A DNA stretch of 64,000 nucleotides from Saturnia japonica (GCA_033032175.1 CM065320.1:13163413-13227412); one strand, 5' to 3'; positions 33,210 through 45,789 are shown, counted from the first letter of the stretch. The notes: a model not told the origin generated them from the sequence alone. Numbers and translations: made by a program.

Positions 33210-34460
33210 TAATAATAAGGCCCGGAGTAAAATTGCTTTCATTATTCACTTCCATATCTTTATAAGGGATTAGCGTGAATTTTAAAACAAAACCCCATTT
33301 TGGAATTAAACAGTTTATTAAAAATTGTTTCATGTTTCAATACTCAGAGTATTTTTATAGAGTTAAAATATATTCTCAGCTATTGTAAACGGACTGTGTA
33401 TACTACAATTACATTGCTTTATGAATATTGTCTATTAGGTGTAGTTGCCCATTACTTACTATAATTACGGGATGAAAATAATTAGATACTGCGTAACCAA
33501 CACGTTGCAGAGCCGCGAGCACACCGCTAGTTTCCTATAAATTTAAAATAACTACAATTTATTCGAAGCTGCGGATTGTTTCCTAGTTATTATATTCCCT
33601 TCTTTCTTTCTACAAAAAAGGATATTTTTATTTTAGCACGGCTAAATGACGGTGCTGTACCTAATGGTGAGCACAATGCAGTGTAACAACATCGGCTATC
33701 ATTGAGACATCTACAATCCATCGCCTATTCGTCGCTGTCATGCCTTTAACCGTAGCGTGAAGAGGCACTTAGACTAATCAATAAAAATGCATCATCTATT
33801 TTGTACCGAACTGTGCTTAATTAAATCAGGTATTGTGCTGTCACCATGCATATATAAAAACACACTTCTGTTTATGTCAAAAGTTTTTTTCTTCCTAGCT
33901 TGGTAACTAATCCTGTTCATTGAAGATCATTGCTACCATTATCGAGTGAATATAGAGTGTACTGTCTCATGATAATTTCAGTATTCTAACAAGATGGTGG
34001 CTCCCTTGTGGACTGAAGTAAGTTACGGAACTGCATGATGATAAGCATAGTACCATTCAATATCAACGGCGACCAGAAAGAAATCAACAACCCATTACTT
34101 ACTAGTCACTGCTGTCATGTCAGCCTACGCAAATACAATCTGGATGTGCAACGGCTGATACCGAAACGTAACGTTCATTCGAAACACTATAACTAGCTTT
34201 TCAGCATATATATGACCTGCAAAGTATAAATGAATGTCGTAGTTGATTTTAAATATGTTCTTAAATGTATAATATATCTAGACATAAAAATGCGATTCAT
34301 TCGAAGTCATTAACGAAAACGCAAAGGTAAATTAAATTACTTAAATCCAAATAATTAATTAGATTAATGCTGATATATTTAATTAACGAAATCGCTATCA
34401 AAATTGGATTACTGTTAATTTTGCGATGCTTACTTAAATGTCCATACATATATACATAAA
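33210..34460. other. intronic sequence with short repeat pieces
   Basis: The piece at 33410-33535 ends GCAGAGCCGCGAGCACACCG then CTAGT, like the ends at 45930-45950 and 48430-48455. Positions 33640-33790 hold a fragment of the AGCACGGCTAAATGACGGTG type also seen at 58635-58740. No gene was recognised. Confidence 0.4.
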
Positions 34461-34463
34461 TTA

Positions 34464-34800
34464 TGCCTATTTCCCGGCGGGGTAGGCAGCGACCACGTCC
34501 TTCCACTTGCGACGATCCTGGCTTATATCTTTCGCTTCTTCAACATTCGTCAATCTTTTCAAGCATGCTCTTCGGTTTAGAGTACTCTTGACTTGACTAG
34601 GCCTTCCTCTTCCAACATTCCCATTCGCAGTCACCTTATAAATTTGTTTAGTCATTCATTCTTCACCAAATCATCCAAGCATCCCTTTCTCGATCCGTGT
34701 GACTAATCTTCTTTGCACCACAAATTTCTCTTGTCACACTATTTCTTATTCTGTCACTTAAATTCACCTAACATACCTCTTAGTGCTCTCATTTCTACTA
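34464..34800 (-). pseudogene. LINE C-terminal fragment
   Basis: The minus-strand frame includes VGRGRPSQVKSTLNRRACLK and EEAKDISQDRRKWKDVVAAY. This is the conserved C-terminal signature of a common lepidopteran LINE, to my knowledge of such proteins. Upstream reverse-transcriptase domains are absent. It ends in PAGK and a stop, with related untranslated sequence on its upstream side. Confidence 0.6.
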
Positions 34801-37800
34801 AACGTATTTAAAATGTATTCATTTCTGTTATTACGTAAACGCAATGGGTGATTTTTAATACTTTATTCTGGCTCTCATTCTTTCTTTTCGTGACTTCACT
34901 TTATACCTTACAGTCGTCACTATAATGATAAATCCGAGAAATGCATATCTTCTGTTCAGCCTTCAGTGATTACTTTGTGAAGAAATATTAAAAATATTTA
35001 GGTATCCCTAACTAAATAAAATAGCAATGTTTTTGGATTTAATATTATATTTTGATCATTAAACTAATAAATTACTAAATTAATGTAACTATTGAAATAT
35101 ACTTGTATTTAAATTTATGAAAATCAAAATTAAATATATTATATTTTATTCATAAGACACTTATGAATGTTTGAAACACTACATATAGGTTCAGAAAATA
35201 TTCCTGTTATTGAGTAAAATAAACAAGAAATTAGATTAGGTTTAATATTACAATTATTTATGTAGGTATTAAAAACTTTTCGCTGTAAATCCGCTTTATA
35301 TGTCTCACGAAGTTATTACTCGACAAATCGCTAATATATTTTAAAAACATGTCATAAAACCTAGCACTATTACATAAGAAAATTATATTTGTTTCACTAA
35401 AAGGGATATATAAAAAAAAGTTAAATTCTTAAGTAAATATGTACTTTAAGTAAAATTGTCAAGGGTTTTTCCGATAGGCTACACCCAATTATCGAAATGT
35501 CTTCGGGCCTAACCTCAATAGGTACGCTGCTTTATTATCATTCCGCTATAAATGACGTCTACATAAAATTAATAGCGTCCCATTAAACTAGGTACGGTGT
35601 AGCGCAATTTGCGCAACGAAATTGGGTCGTGTTATTAAATGTAAGCCACAAAAGTAAGCTAATCCGCGCCTATTTAGTCAGCTTTAGTGGCAGCACTTTA
35701 TTAGTAGGCCATTTTAGGATTACAACAAGACGTAATCCTATGTTTTAAAGCTCGCTGTTTACTTGAGACATTGGTTACAGTTGGGTGGTTATTATTTTGT
35801 TATTTATTTGGCAATTGGTTAATTCTTTTAAGACTTACAATTGAATAGATTTTATTGAACTATAGATGGGCATCAAAGAAACCTATTTGTACCTTTATTT
35901 ATTAGTTAGGTTTACAAATAAACACTTAATATGTTTTTGAAATTTTAGATGTTCAGTTGACAAATATAACATGACATGATAACTTCTCTGACTTTCCAAT
36001 CGCAAGGATTTTTTATCTTTGATCTACGTTTTAGATATATAGAAACGAAAAGAAGCAAAAGGTTGGATTCGACTTTAGATTAGATAATGCTGAATTGAAG
36101 GATATGAAAAGGTGGGGTAGGGTGGGGGCGAGGGAACGGTACATCCCCCTGTGAAGGAAAAAGTGCAGAAAGAAATAGTTTTAGAGATTTTTTTTTTTCA
36201 ATTTTGAGGTTATGACTATCTAGGAATTGTATATGAATTTTCAACGAATCATTATTTGTTTCTGGAATTTCTGTTATGATCTCACTACAAACTTAACCTA
36301 ACCAATTTTCCAAACGGAAAATAAAATGTCTATACAAAACTGCACAAAACGTTAAAGTAGGTCACATTTAACGAAAATCTATTCATTTCAGCCATGTTAC
36401 ATTTTATATTTAGCCGTATTATAAAGTGATCTATAAGTAAAAAAAATTTGGAGTGTCGACTCGACGGCATGTAATCTAAAGTGGAGCCAAAAATTGTATA
36501 AAAATACCTACTGCCTTTTTATGGCATAAGTTGAATGAGTTTATATTATAAATATTTACATTGAATGTATGTATATTTAGTACGTGAAATATATTTTTAA
36601 TTAAATTATATTTCTACGAAACGCAAAAGTATCAAAATTTCTTTGGAAGTACACATGAAAAAACACCGACAATAAACCGAAATGTAAGCAATGATTTTAT
36701 CTTTTTTCATGTTTCTCACGTCCGAGACAATGCCTCCATTGGCCTCTCATTTTTATGTTATTTTAACTTGTTTTGCGAATTAAAAGAATAAAAACTATAC
36801 AAGGACTTAACCAAAGTGATATAAATGCTTCCAAAAAAGATAACACACTTTATTATTATCGAAGCGGAAACTTCGTCACCATTACTCGGGCAGCTGTTGA
36901 AGATTTGTTTACGATCAAATTGGATTTGGTTCAATCAATAAAACGTTACCGTTTGTGTTTTGTCTGTTCAAATCTTATTAAGGATTAAGTTGGATTAGAT
37001 TTTTTTTATTTCAATTCCTTTTGCGGTTTCCTTTATTCTTTACATAATTAAAACGAAACTGTTTTAGTTTTATATATACGTATTGTTAGAAAATATAAGG
37101 TGTCCAACTATGAATTAGGGCAAAGTTTGGAATTTTAATATTACATATCCCAGGCCAGTAGTTGGCTGACTGATGACTGGATGGCTCATGGATGTTAATG
37201 ATTTCTTTGAAAAACGTATAGTGGCTATATATAGTGTACTAGTTGTGACCCACGGTTTCACCCCTTTTAAAATTATTGAACCAACTCTCCAACACACAGT
37301 AGTCAAAGTTCCTTTGTAGCCTACCTTTGTTTTCACTGCCTATAATTTGCCAGGTTGCTTGACGTTCATTGTTACTGCCACGTTGTTGTTATTGTTGTTA
37401 TTGTCGCGTAAAGTTATATAGCCATAAGGCTAGGCATAAGGCTAAACTACCAGCCTATTTATTCAGTAGGGATAATGATTCATATTTCAATATGAGAAAA
37501 CTGTCACTATGATGTTAAAAAGTCTCAAAAATAAATATACAAATTGAGTACTAAGCTAATTGACAAACAGAACCTTTTAGTAGAGATAATAAATTATATT
37601 ACTCATTTTAATTTACCGCCGCGTATCGATCGACATAGCGCCCTTGAAACACAAGAACCCCTTAACATTTAGGCAAAAATATTCCCAACGGAATAAAGGA
37701 ATTCAACGAACAACATAATCTAACTTATCTATTACGTAAATATATTACTTTTGGTACAATTCGGACCGCTATCGCTGGCGGGGCATTTTTGGCAAGATTT

Positions 37801-38130
37801 ATGTATACGACTCTTCCCTAATATTGTTTACTTCGGTAATGGTCAGTTTTATTGTCACAATCCATCGGTTAGTTTTATTTTATTCGAATGCTACGTTATG
37901 GATTATTTGCGCTTTGATGCTATAAGGCGTTTAATAGTCCAGTAAATAGATACGGAAGCCATATTTATTGGAGGTAAATATTTTTTATTAATATTTATAG
38001 ACTATTTTTACTTTTATTCGTTAATCCTATAAGCATTGGAGTACTATTTTTCTGAAAACTATATAGAGATAAAAGTTTTTTTTTATGAATACGTCATGAT
38101 TACTAGAAAGTGCAAAAAATACGCTAAAGC
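34801..38130. other. intronic sequence; less AT-rich block at 35480-35770
   Basis: The block at 35480-35770 is visibly richer in G and C than its surroundings and not recognisably repetitive. It could be a conserved non-coding element. An inverted family B end lies near 37230-37340. The rest is AT-rich with no supported gene. Confidence 0.35.
37230..37340 (-). repeat. family B repeat 3' end, inverted
   Basis: CTAGTTGTGACCCACGGTTT then CACCCC is the reverse complement of the GGGTGAAACC...CTAGT ending at 16140-16171. Confidence 0.45.
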
Positions 38131-38199
38131 AAAGGAGTGTATGCAAAGCGTTGTTTTTATATCTGTCCTTATTCAGGCCATACTTATCTTTATTCTTCC

Positions 38200-39300
38200 C
38201 TTTCTATCCTAAATTTTGTAATCTACTTGGAAGTTACTTTTTTCCTCGCTAACAACGAGTTATTAAATCTATTGCAGTCTGGCTTTGGAACCACCCACAG
38301 TACTACCACGGTTCACGGAAGCCATTAAAACTAATATGGAAAAGGAATGGTCACAGTAAAGGTCCTTATAGATTTTAGTAATGCATTTAATGCTGTTGAC
38401 TACGGTCTTCTGATTGCCGCTCTTTCTTTTCTTCAGTTTTTACCCTTAGCGCTGGAATGGTTTTCATCTTATCTCCGAGATCGTCACAAGGCTGTTTGCA
38501 TCAATGATGGCAAATCAGACTGGTGATTCCTAAGGTGGGATCTATCTCCATTACTTTTTCCATTTTTATAAATTTACTTACGCATATTTTACAATCCCAC
38601 TACCATATCTATGCTGACGACCTGCAATTGTATCTGCATTGCGAAATAAATAACCTTATAAAAAACTTTTAGAATTCGCGACATCGGTGCCTGGTACCAT
38701 GCGCCCGCGCCTCGCCGCCCGCGCACCACGATCCGCGAGAGTGCGCGTCCAACACCCGGCCGCCGCCAGTCAGTCAACCACGAGCCCTAATGTCTGGCAC
38801 ACATTTTCGCACCTGACAGCGTGTCGTACATAATCACGTACCTACCTGAAATTGTTGTTGTTATTTCACAAACCCCTGAGATTTAAAACACTACAACCTT
38901 GAATTAATAATTTAAACCTCTCAAGTTTAATTTCCTGGTCTGAATCTTATGAGATTAATGTTAATCACAAGAAGTGTCAATCCATTATAATTGGTAGCTC
39001 AAAACAGCTTACTAAAATTGACTTCAATTCTTTGGTTCCTCTTCAATACTATAAATTTACCATTCCCTACTCAACTACGGAGAAAAGTCTTGGTATCATC
39101 TTCGATGATAAGCTATGCTGGGCAGACCAAGCATGAGAAATTTTATGCTTCTCTTCATTCTCTTATGTGTTTGAAAAACTTTCTCCCTATTAACACAAAG
39201 ATTTCCCTATTAAATAGCCTTTTCTCTCTCTTTTGGATTATGCGGTATTCTTAATAGTATTATAAAAGGAATAGGAAACCTAGACAAAATCGATTTCTGC
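38200..39300 (+). pseudogene. LINE reverse-transcriptase pseudogene, interrupted
   Basis: Degraded reverse-transcriptase blocks are readable on the + strand: LIDFSNAFNAVDYGLL (where intact elements usually read LDFSKAFD), WFSSYLRDRHKAVCINDGKS, HYHIYADDLQLYLHCE with the active-site YADD, then CQSIIIGSSKQL, KSLGIIFDDKLCW and a C-terminal remnant. Stops and shifts are many. Between the YADD block and the CQSIIIGSS block lies foreign-looking GC-rich DNA (38665-38880). Jockey-like by motif style. It is less preserved than the LINE at 17 kb and seems a different family. Confidence 0.75.
38665..38880. other. GC-rich insert inside the LINE pseudogene
   Basis: A stretch with GCGCCCGCGCCTCGCCGCCC and CCGGCCGCCGCCAGTCAGTC lies between two halves of a reverse-transcriptase domain. 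Its composition is unlike either flank. I recognise no promoter, tRNA or repeat in it and find no clear target duplication. Confidence 0.55.
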
Positions 39301-40020
39301 GCCAAATTTCATTAGAATCCCTCTAGCTATTTTAGTGTGAGATTGATTGATAAACATTAACGCAAACGTACTTTTACATAGATTTTTCACTTGACATTGG
39401 CGAAAATGCCTACATAGGCAGATAGCAAAAATTGTATATATAAAAAAAAAACCAAATAAAAAATAAACCAAAAAACACTATTGCCCAAAAATAATAGAAA
39501 GAATTACCATGTATGGTTTGGAGACCGGTGCGTTTTTAATGATGCTGGAGATTTTTTTTTTAATAATGAAATAATAAACTTACCTCTTTAGTATGTATCT
39601 TACATACGAGTAGTCAGTATAATTTAAAATTGTAATGACAGCAATTAACAAGTACGTAAACAGACTTTTTTTAAAATACATGAAACAAAAGTGGAATTAT
39701 TTCCAAAAAAAGTGTTTCATAAATATTTTATTTTCACGATAAATAATACAGACGTGATTAGTAATCCTAAGTATGTTTTTACTGACCCTTTAAGAAATAA
39801 AAACTGTATAAATTAACCGGTGCAGAGGCGTTGAGGTCAAAATTACGGATCTGTAAAAACAATTAGCGTCAGAGTTAAGAATATATCGCTATAGACAGTA
39901 TATTCGAGTGGGAGGGCAAAGGTATCTGCAATGCGTATTACGTAGCAACATAAAATACATATTATCTTCGACCTGTTATATAAACAGGAATCTAACAAAA
40001 TAATATAACAATGAAATATT
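39301..40020. other. intronic sequence, nothing recognised
   Basis: No supported feature was found between the LINE remains and the SINE at 40025. Confidence 0.3.
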
Positions 40021-40024
40021 TGAA

Positions 40025-40315
40025 GCGTTGATAGCTCAGTGGTAACGTGTATATCTATCGACATAAGTTCGAATCCCTGCTATGACGCTGAGGTTTTGGT
40101 GAATGAAATTATAGCGCATGGTGGTAGGGCTTTTTCTAATGCCTGCCTGGCTAGTTACCATACTCAAGTTGAAAATCTGTTGCCAAGCATATATAGGTGT
40201 GTTCCGGCAGCTGTATTTGATAGCTAGTTTTCTAGTAGGCTTAGCGTGCTAAGCCTAGTAAGCCACATCAACACTTAAATGTAGGTTAGATTGTAGCTAT
40301 AACGCTAAAAAAATG
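40025..40315 (+). repeat. tRNA-headed SINE (family H)
   Basis: The head has an A box TAGCTCAGTGG (40032-40042) and a B box AGTTCGAATCC (40066-40076). The body continues with TGGTGGTAGGGCTTTTTCTA and ends near GATTGTAGCTATAACGCTAA. Pieces of the body are at 25637-25750 and 26563-26690. The head is too degenerate to be a functional tRNA. Confidence 0.7.
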
Positions 40316-40553
40316 CAAATGGTTAATTAACTATGAATATAAAACACATTATCATTTAGAAAATTATATTTTTTGTTTAGAGTATATTACACTGCAATTT
40401 AATAACACATTTTACGTTTATCATAGTATTATAATGTTTATGAGAATAATAAACTTAGGTAGAAGGTATAAAGCAATAGAAGTTGTATTAGTTTAAGATT
40501 TTATATTGTTTCCTTTTTTGTTAGGTTTCTTAGTGTGTGTTTTAATTAGTGAA

Positions 40554-40845
40554 TAATATTTTTACTAATACTATAAAGCTCTAAAGGTTGTTTGAACACG
40601 CTAATATCTGGAACTAACAGTCAGCCTTGTAAAATTCTTTTCGCATTTTATAGCCTATTTACCGAGGAAGGATAAAGGCTATATAACTACAACTCTAAAA
40701 AGCGGAACAGTAAAGATAAATGTCAAGGGGATACCTAAATGATGGTTCCACTTAATTTCATCGTTAATGAACCTTCGATTTCGAAGATACACTAGGGAAG
40801 TCCTCAAAACCAATGAAGTTGGTTTACTTTTTTGTTAAAACAATC
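40554..40845 (+). repeat. family A fragment followed by a family G copy
   Basis: 40554-40690 repeats the first part of family A (ACTAATACTATAAAG, CATTTTATAGCCTATTTACC). 40730-40845 carries TTCGAAGATACACTAGGGAA of family G. Confidence 0.4.
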
Positions 40846-40941
40846 TTTTTAAGCATATTGCGCGTACGTAGGACTGTGAAATTTAGCATAGTTAAAGTTC
40901 ATATATATTATGTGTTACTAATACATTTCAATTAAATTAAG

Positions 40942-41070
40942 TAATACTGCGTATGCCACCCTGGCGAGTGCCATTGAACGTAGACCCCCCAAAACATTGA
41001 CATCATGACGCTCAGTAAATAATGACAGCAAGTGATATACTATTAATTGTTTACGTTCATACTGCAAAAT
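40942..41070 (+). repeat. family I repeat, inverted partner at 57105-57255
   Basis: ACTGCGTATGCCACCCTGGC, GACCCCCCAAAACATTGACA and TGACAGCAAGTGATATACTA match the reverse complement of 57105-57255 in the same order. Confidence 0.65.
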
Positions 41071-43895
41071 CAATAAAAAACAGATCTATAATTAAAAAGC
41101 TGCTGGCCGAATTTCGATCATTGGACGATCACAATAAGTATGATTATAAAAAGCCTTAAGCCTTACTTCGAAGGAAATGTCTTACTTAGCAGTTCTGAAA
41201 CAGTATGGTAGTGTCGTGAAATTACCTCGTAAAATGTACATTCACGAAAATTCGATTACAGAATTTGCGAAACTAGGTCGCATTACAAGAAAATAAGACA
41301 GACTACATGAAGACTTATATCCGAAAATACACCTTCGTGATAAAACTGTGATGGTTGTAAAAATATATTAAGGTTTCAGCTATAAACTTTCGAACCCTTC
41401 CATGTTCGGTACGTGTTTTGTTCCATTCGATCCCTTGTACGCTGCTATTTGTGATATTCAATACGTGAATAACAGTGCCCGGGGCCTTCTAGTTTATTAT
41501 CATGTATGTTATTAGCGTTGTACCAAAGTGGGAAGGAGAGTTTCCGAATTTATTTTTACCAAACAATAGTCGACGTTTTTCCGCGTCCGAAATTTCAGCG
41601 CCGGTTTTGTTGTATAGATTCAATTTCAAATTTGAAACGCGACTGTGTTTCGAGTTCGTTTATTATTTCGGGGTGGATTGTTAGATGTAATTATAGAATA
41701 AGCCTTCCGCTTTCAAGTTTCCATTCTTTGATATTTACGCCTATTATCTTTTGAAGGTTTTGTGTACATTAATATTATTAAATCTTAACATAAAATCTTT
41801 TATTGAAATACATAATACTCCTTTACTGTTAAGCACCGATAAAATAGTTATTGTAACTATCGTTTATAAGCAATCAATTTAAATGTTATCATCATTCAAA
41901 TCCTGCTTCTTGTAACAATGCTTTAGCTAACCACAGCTCATAATTTTAGAAAATCGCCAGTGATCATAAATTTTTGGCTTACTAACTCAAATATTCACGT
42001 ATAATTAGCGACAGACTTTATACTAGAAAGTAATTCCTATATTCTTGTCTATTTAAATTTACCTAATTTTTAATGATATTTTCGAGAAAGAATATATTTT
42101 TGTTTACAATTTTGTTTAATATTTAGAACCAAAGATTTGAAATTGCCACTAACTAACAAATGGTAAAATTAATTAATCAAAGTGTAGTATCATGAGTTAC
42201 CAGATGACCCCAATGACAATTTAATTGATAAAATCCACGATGCTTTTACTGTGATTGTTTCATTCTTCAACGGCGGCGTGCACAGATAAAATCCTTTTAA
42301 TTTTCTTCGTAATGGCGGAATTGTATTTTGAAATTTCCTTTGTGATTTTGTTACAGATTTATTTTTAAATGTAACAGGGGTCGTGTACAAATTTAATTCT
42401 GGCTTCTCGTAGCTTGAACTTTATCATTTTGTTTACGTTCATTTTCAAAGTTGAGAAGATCATTTTAAGTGAACAAATTTTGAAATAAAATAAAATAAAA
42501 ACTTTTATTTTAATAATAAATCAAATCTGATAGATTATTGTATGGTATACCGGTTAATACAGTGGAAATATTTAATATTTTGATTTATGAGGCATTGGAA
42601 CTGAACGGCTTTTTGATATATTTATGCTTCTTATGGTGAATAAAAACACAAACTTCAAAAAGTTAACCATGACGTCGCTTGAGAACAGAAGCTTGTCAAA
42701 AATATAATAAAACATCTTCTACTGTTTTTTCATCTTCCTAAGATCTATTAATTCTCTTTGAAGTACGTCTATCCATTAGTTACCTAACTTTCCCATTACA
42801 TTTCCGGAGACCACTTCTAAGTAAGTAATGTCGCAAAACAAATATTATATTTTGGTAGGGCACTCTAACATTGAGAAATCTCTAGAAACGGCCTTCAAGA
42901 GCTCCGTATATCACTGTAACGTGATACAATCATACAGTGTAGTATTTTTTCGGAGATTCTTTTTATGGGAGTGCTTTTTACTGGAGTGTTTGTTTCTGGC
43001 TTCGCTCCGAGTGTTGATATTCTGTCCTATACGAGAGTTAACGGAATGAAGTTACGTCGAAAAGAAGTCGCAATTACCATCTTGTTTTTTCACTGTATCG
43101 TGCCAAGAATCAGATGATATTTTTGTATGAATAGTTTGGTATACACGGCAAGTGGTTTTTTGGGGATGTTGTTAAACAAAGTTTTAGATAACAAACAAAT
43201 AAACCTTGCTTGTCATCTGTGTTTTTCGTTGGATGCTGTAAGCCTTATAAAACATATAGTAAAGTACTAACTTTATTTACTTTTAGAAAAAAAGGTCGAC
43301 ATATATTACGGAATTCCAAATAAATTTTACATGTAGTATGAGAGAGTCAAGAAACTGTACGTTATGTTATATTAGGCATATTTACTAATATGCTAATATA
43401 TTTTACGGTGTAAATATTTACGTCTCGTACTTTTATTTTTACGCGAATAGTTTCATCAAAATCGGTCAAGCAATTATGTAAAAAAAGCTGGACATACACA
43501 CATTTTTTAAAACATAATATAGTATAAATATTCGCTATCATTGACATTATAATAGATGTCCATCATGAAATTAAACAAAAATGCACATATAGACAAAAAT
43601 ACAGACAAAATACAGTTCATACATTAAATATAGTTCAACATAGCATTCTGTATAAATATATATTAATTTTATTATTATTTTTATTATCATAAGAATTGGA
43701 AAAACTACTTAAATCAACTATTTGCGATGATATCTACTTATTCTAAGGTAAAATTGTCTATTGGAAATTCATAACACGTTTTCATCCTGTGGAAGTAGTA
43801 GTATATTCAAAATACTTAAAATGTTAAACAATAAAAACCAAAAGAGTACTTATCAAGTAAAACGTCGATGTTTACATTAAATATTTTGTCCACAG
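41071..43895. other. intronic sequence, nothing recognised
   Basis: Several 60-80 codon ORFs have no known motifs. No RNA or repeat could be supported up to the acceptor of dpr exon 2. Confidence 0.3.
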
Positions 43896-44131
43896 TATCA
43901 TCAGCGCAGCGCGAACTCGGTAAAGGCACGGCGGCCAACACGTCCGCCACAGCCTCCCCTTCAGGTTCGGTCGATAATGCTATACGTTCGGGGGCGTCCC
44001 CCCTCGACATACCGCGGCCGACGCCGCGCACTGGTCCGTATTTCGACCTGTTAGCTTCGAAGAACATCACCGCCCTGCTCGGGAAGACCGCGTATTTGAA
44101 CTGCAGGGTGAAGAATTTAGGGAATAAGACG
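43896..44131 (+). CDS. dpr9: dpr9-like exon 2: linker and start of Ig1
   Basis: The acceptor TTTTGTCCACAG precedes 236 coding bases, which is phase 1 in and phase 0 out, with donor ACG|GTAAGG. The exon encodes residues 27-105. First comes a low-complexity Ser/Thr/Ala/Pro linker (about residues 36-72), then GPYFDLLASKNITALLGK and AYLNCRVKNLGNKT. Cys96 is the B-strand cysteine of the first Ig domain. Sequons for N-glycosylation are NTS (41-43), NIT (83-85) and NKT (103-105). The exon is clearly less AT-rich than its surroundings. The GPYFD...LNCRVKNLGNKT block is diagnostic of the dpr8/9/21 group. It extends upstream in the open frame only as intron sequence. Confidence 0.95.
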
Positions 44132-44189
44132 GTAAGGAAACAGATTTTTTCTCTTTTGATTATCTGTTTTTTTTTTGTTTTTTTTCACT

Positions 44190-44345
44190 AGGTATACCTG
44201 CGTTTTCGTTCGCAGCTAAAAGGAACGTGCGCGTGGGACGCCTGCCAGTGAAAATCCCATCAACATCGGTCGAACCGTTTTGGAGATTAGCCGGAAAACA
44301 GACAGACAAACAATTTTTTTATAACATTTTTTGTGTTATACTATA
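44190..44345 (+). repeat. interspersed repeat fragment
   Basis: GGAACGTGCGCGTGGGACGC and ATCGGTCGAACCGTTTTGGA followed by AACAGACAGACAAAC is the usual style of lepidopteran small repeats. Ends are not defined. Confidence 0.4.
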
Positions 44346-44482
44346 TACTTCCATATACATTTAGTAAAAGCTGTTAGTTTTTTATATATGAAAATAGCCC
44401 ACCATTTTAAAATTGGATTCCGCGTAAATAAAAAACAATTACACTGAGTAAGTCATAAGAGATATATCACATTAGTGTAATA

Positions 44483-45784
44483 CAAGGTGTCCAGAAAGGG
44501 TATCGGGTATTTGTAAGTTCAATGAAACAAAAATTATTTGTATGCAATAAAAAAGTTTATTGTTTATTATTAGCATATGAATTGGAGAATTATTTGGAAA
44601 AGATGATGTTATCCAAATGATGACCGTTACGTTGCTGGCACTCTTCTAAACGGAAACGAAGATTGGCGATAACACTTTGACACATAGCTATCGATATTGC
44701 TGCCATTTCTGACCTGATGTTTTGCTTTAACTGGGTTAGATTCGTCGGATTGTTTTGATAAACCTTACTTTTAAGGTATCCCCATGCAAAATAGTCAAGC
44801 GGGCTAAGGTCGGGACTTCTGGGAGGCCAGTTGATGTTACCCCTTCGCGAAATGACTTTATTAGGGAATAATTCGTTAACAACTTCCATTGAGTCATTTG
44901 AGGTATGGCAAGTGGCCCCATCTTGCTGGAACCACGTTCTTGAGTTGAAACCTGCAAACTCCTGCAACTCTGGGACCAAAAAATTTCGCAACATATCGCA
45001 ATAACGGTCACTATTCACATTAATTGCTCGGCCTCGTTGATCTTCATGAAAATAAGGACCAATTATGCCTTTAGCAGACATAGCGGCCCAAACAACGACC
45101 TTTGGGCTATGCAGGGGTCGTTCATGCTTTCGTCTCGGATTCTCCACTGCCCAGTACCGACAATTCTGCTTATTAACATGACCATTCAGGTGAAAATTTG
45201 CTTCGTCACTGAACAGTATGTTGTTAAAGTTGTTAAATCGCTGCAGCATTTCGTTCGCAAAATTCAGTCGATTAGCATAATCCGTATCCTTCAATTCTTG
45301 AACCATTGAATTTTATAGGCTTTTAGATGTAAGTCTTTCTTTAAAATCGAATGTAAAGACGATTTTTTGATGTTCAACGCTTGGCTTCGCTTTCGGATGG
45401 ATAAAGACGGATTTTGACGAACCGACGCCTTAACTTCTTCAATTGTTTCTTCATCGCGAACTGAACGAGGACGACCAGAGTTTTGAATTTTAACTGTCGC
45501 ACCTGTATTCTCGAACATCCTGATCCATTTCCTAATGCTATCGTCACTTGGCGCGTGGCGTGTACGATATTCCGCACGATAGAGACGTTGAGCAGTCACT
45601 ATTGAATCACCATTACGATAATACGCTCGTACGCAAAATGCGCGATGCGTCCCCGAGTACTGTTCCATCGTGACTAAAACTCCACAAAATGGCGGACGCC
45701 ACGAACCCCTCCCCGCACCCTTTAGACGCCCCGTTTCGAATATGGCGCGAAAACAAATACCCGATACCCTTTCTGGACACCTTG
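44483..45784 (-). mobile_element. Tc1/mariner-like element with perfect 32-bp inverted ends
   Basis: Positions 44483-44514 and 45753-45784 are exact inverted copies over 32 bases (start CAAGGTGTCCAGAAAGGGTA). TA dinucleotides flank both ends (44481-44482, 45785-45786), the target used by the Tc1/mariner superfamily. The element is 1302 bp and codes for one transposase on the minus strand, broken once. Perfect ends and a single coding lesion point to a young insertion. Confidence 0.95.
44590..45668 (-). pseudogene. Tc1/mariner-like transposase with one frameshift
   Basis: From the ATG at 45668 the minus strand encodes a paired-type DNA-binding region (RIWIRMF-like WIRMFENTGATVK, GRPRSVRDEETIEEVK, LNIKKSSLHSILKKDLHLKA) up to KIQ. 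There the frame shifts by an apparent one-base deletion near 45300-45306. The second frame runs VQELKDTDYANRLNFANEML, LFSDEANFHLNG (first Asp), WFQQDGATCH (second Asp), WPPRSPDLSPLDYFAWGYLK (third Asp, 36 residues after the second) and stops at 44590. All three acidic catalytic residues are present. Total about 355 codons, normal for the superfamily. No other stop is seen. It would be intact but for the shift. It is similar in motif style to the transposase at 62324-63403. Confidence 0.9.
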
Positions 45785-45789
45785 TACAT

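Larger units (their letters stand above)
4142..43895 (+). other. dpr9-like intron 1, about 39.8 kb
   Basis: The intron begins GTGAGTG and ends TTTTGTCCACAG. It is packed with transposable elements in both orientations, each annotated separately. Apart from one weak minus-strand candidate exon (20627-20698) I find no host coding sequence in it. Very long first introns are usual for dpr genes in flies (established knowledge). Confidence 0.6.

Noticed and set aside
44736..45577. Extra ORFs of 67-91 codons over the Tc1/mariner-like element
   Set aside because: Alternative frames or the antisense strand of the transposase.
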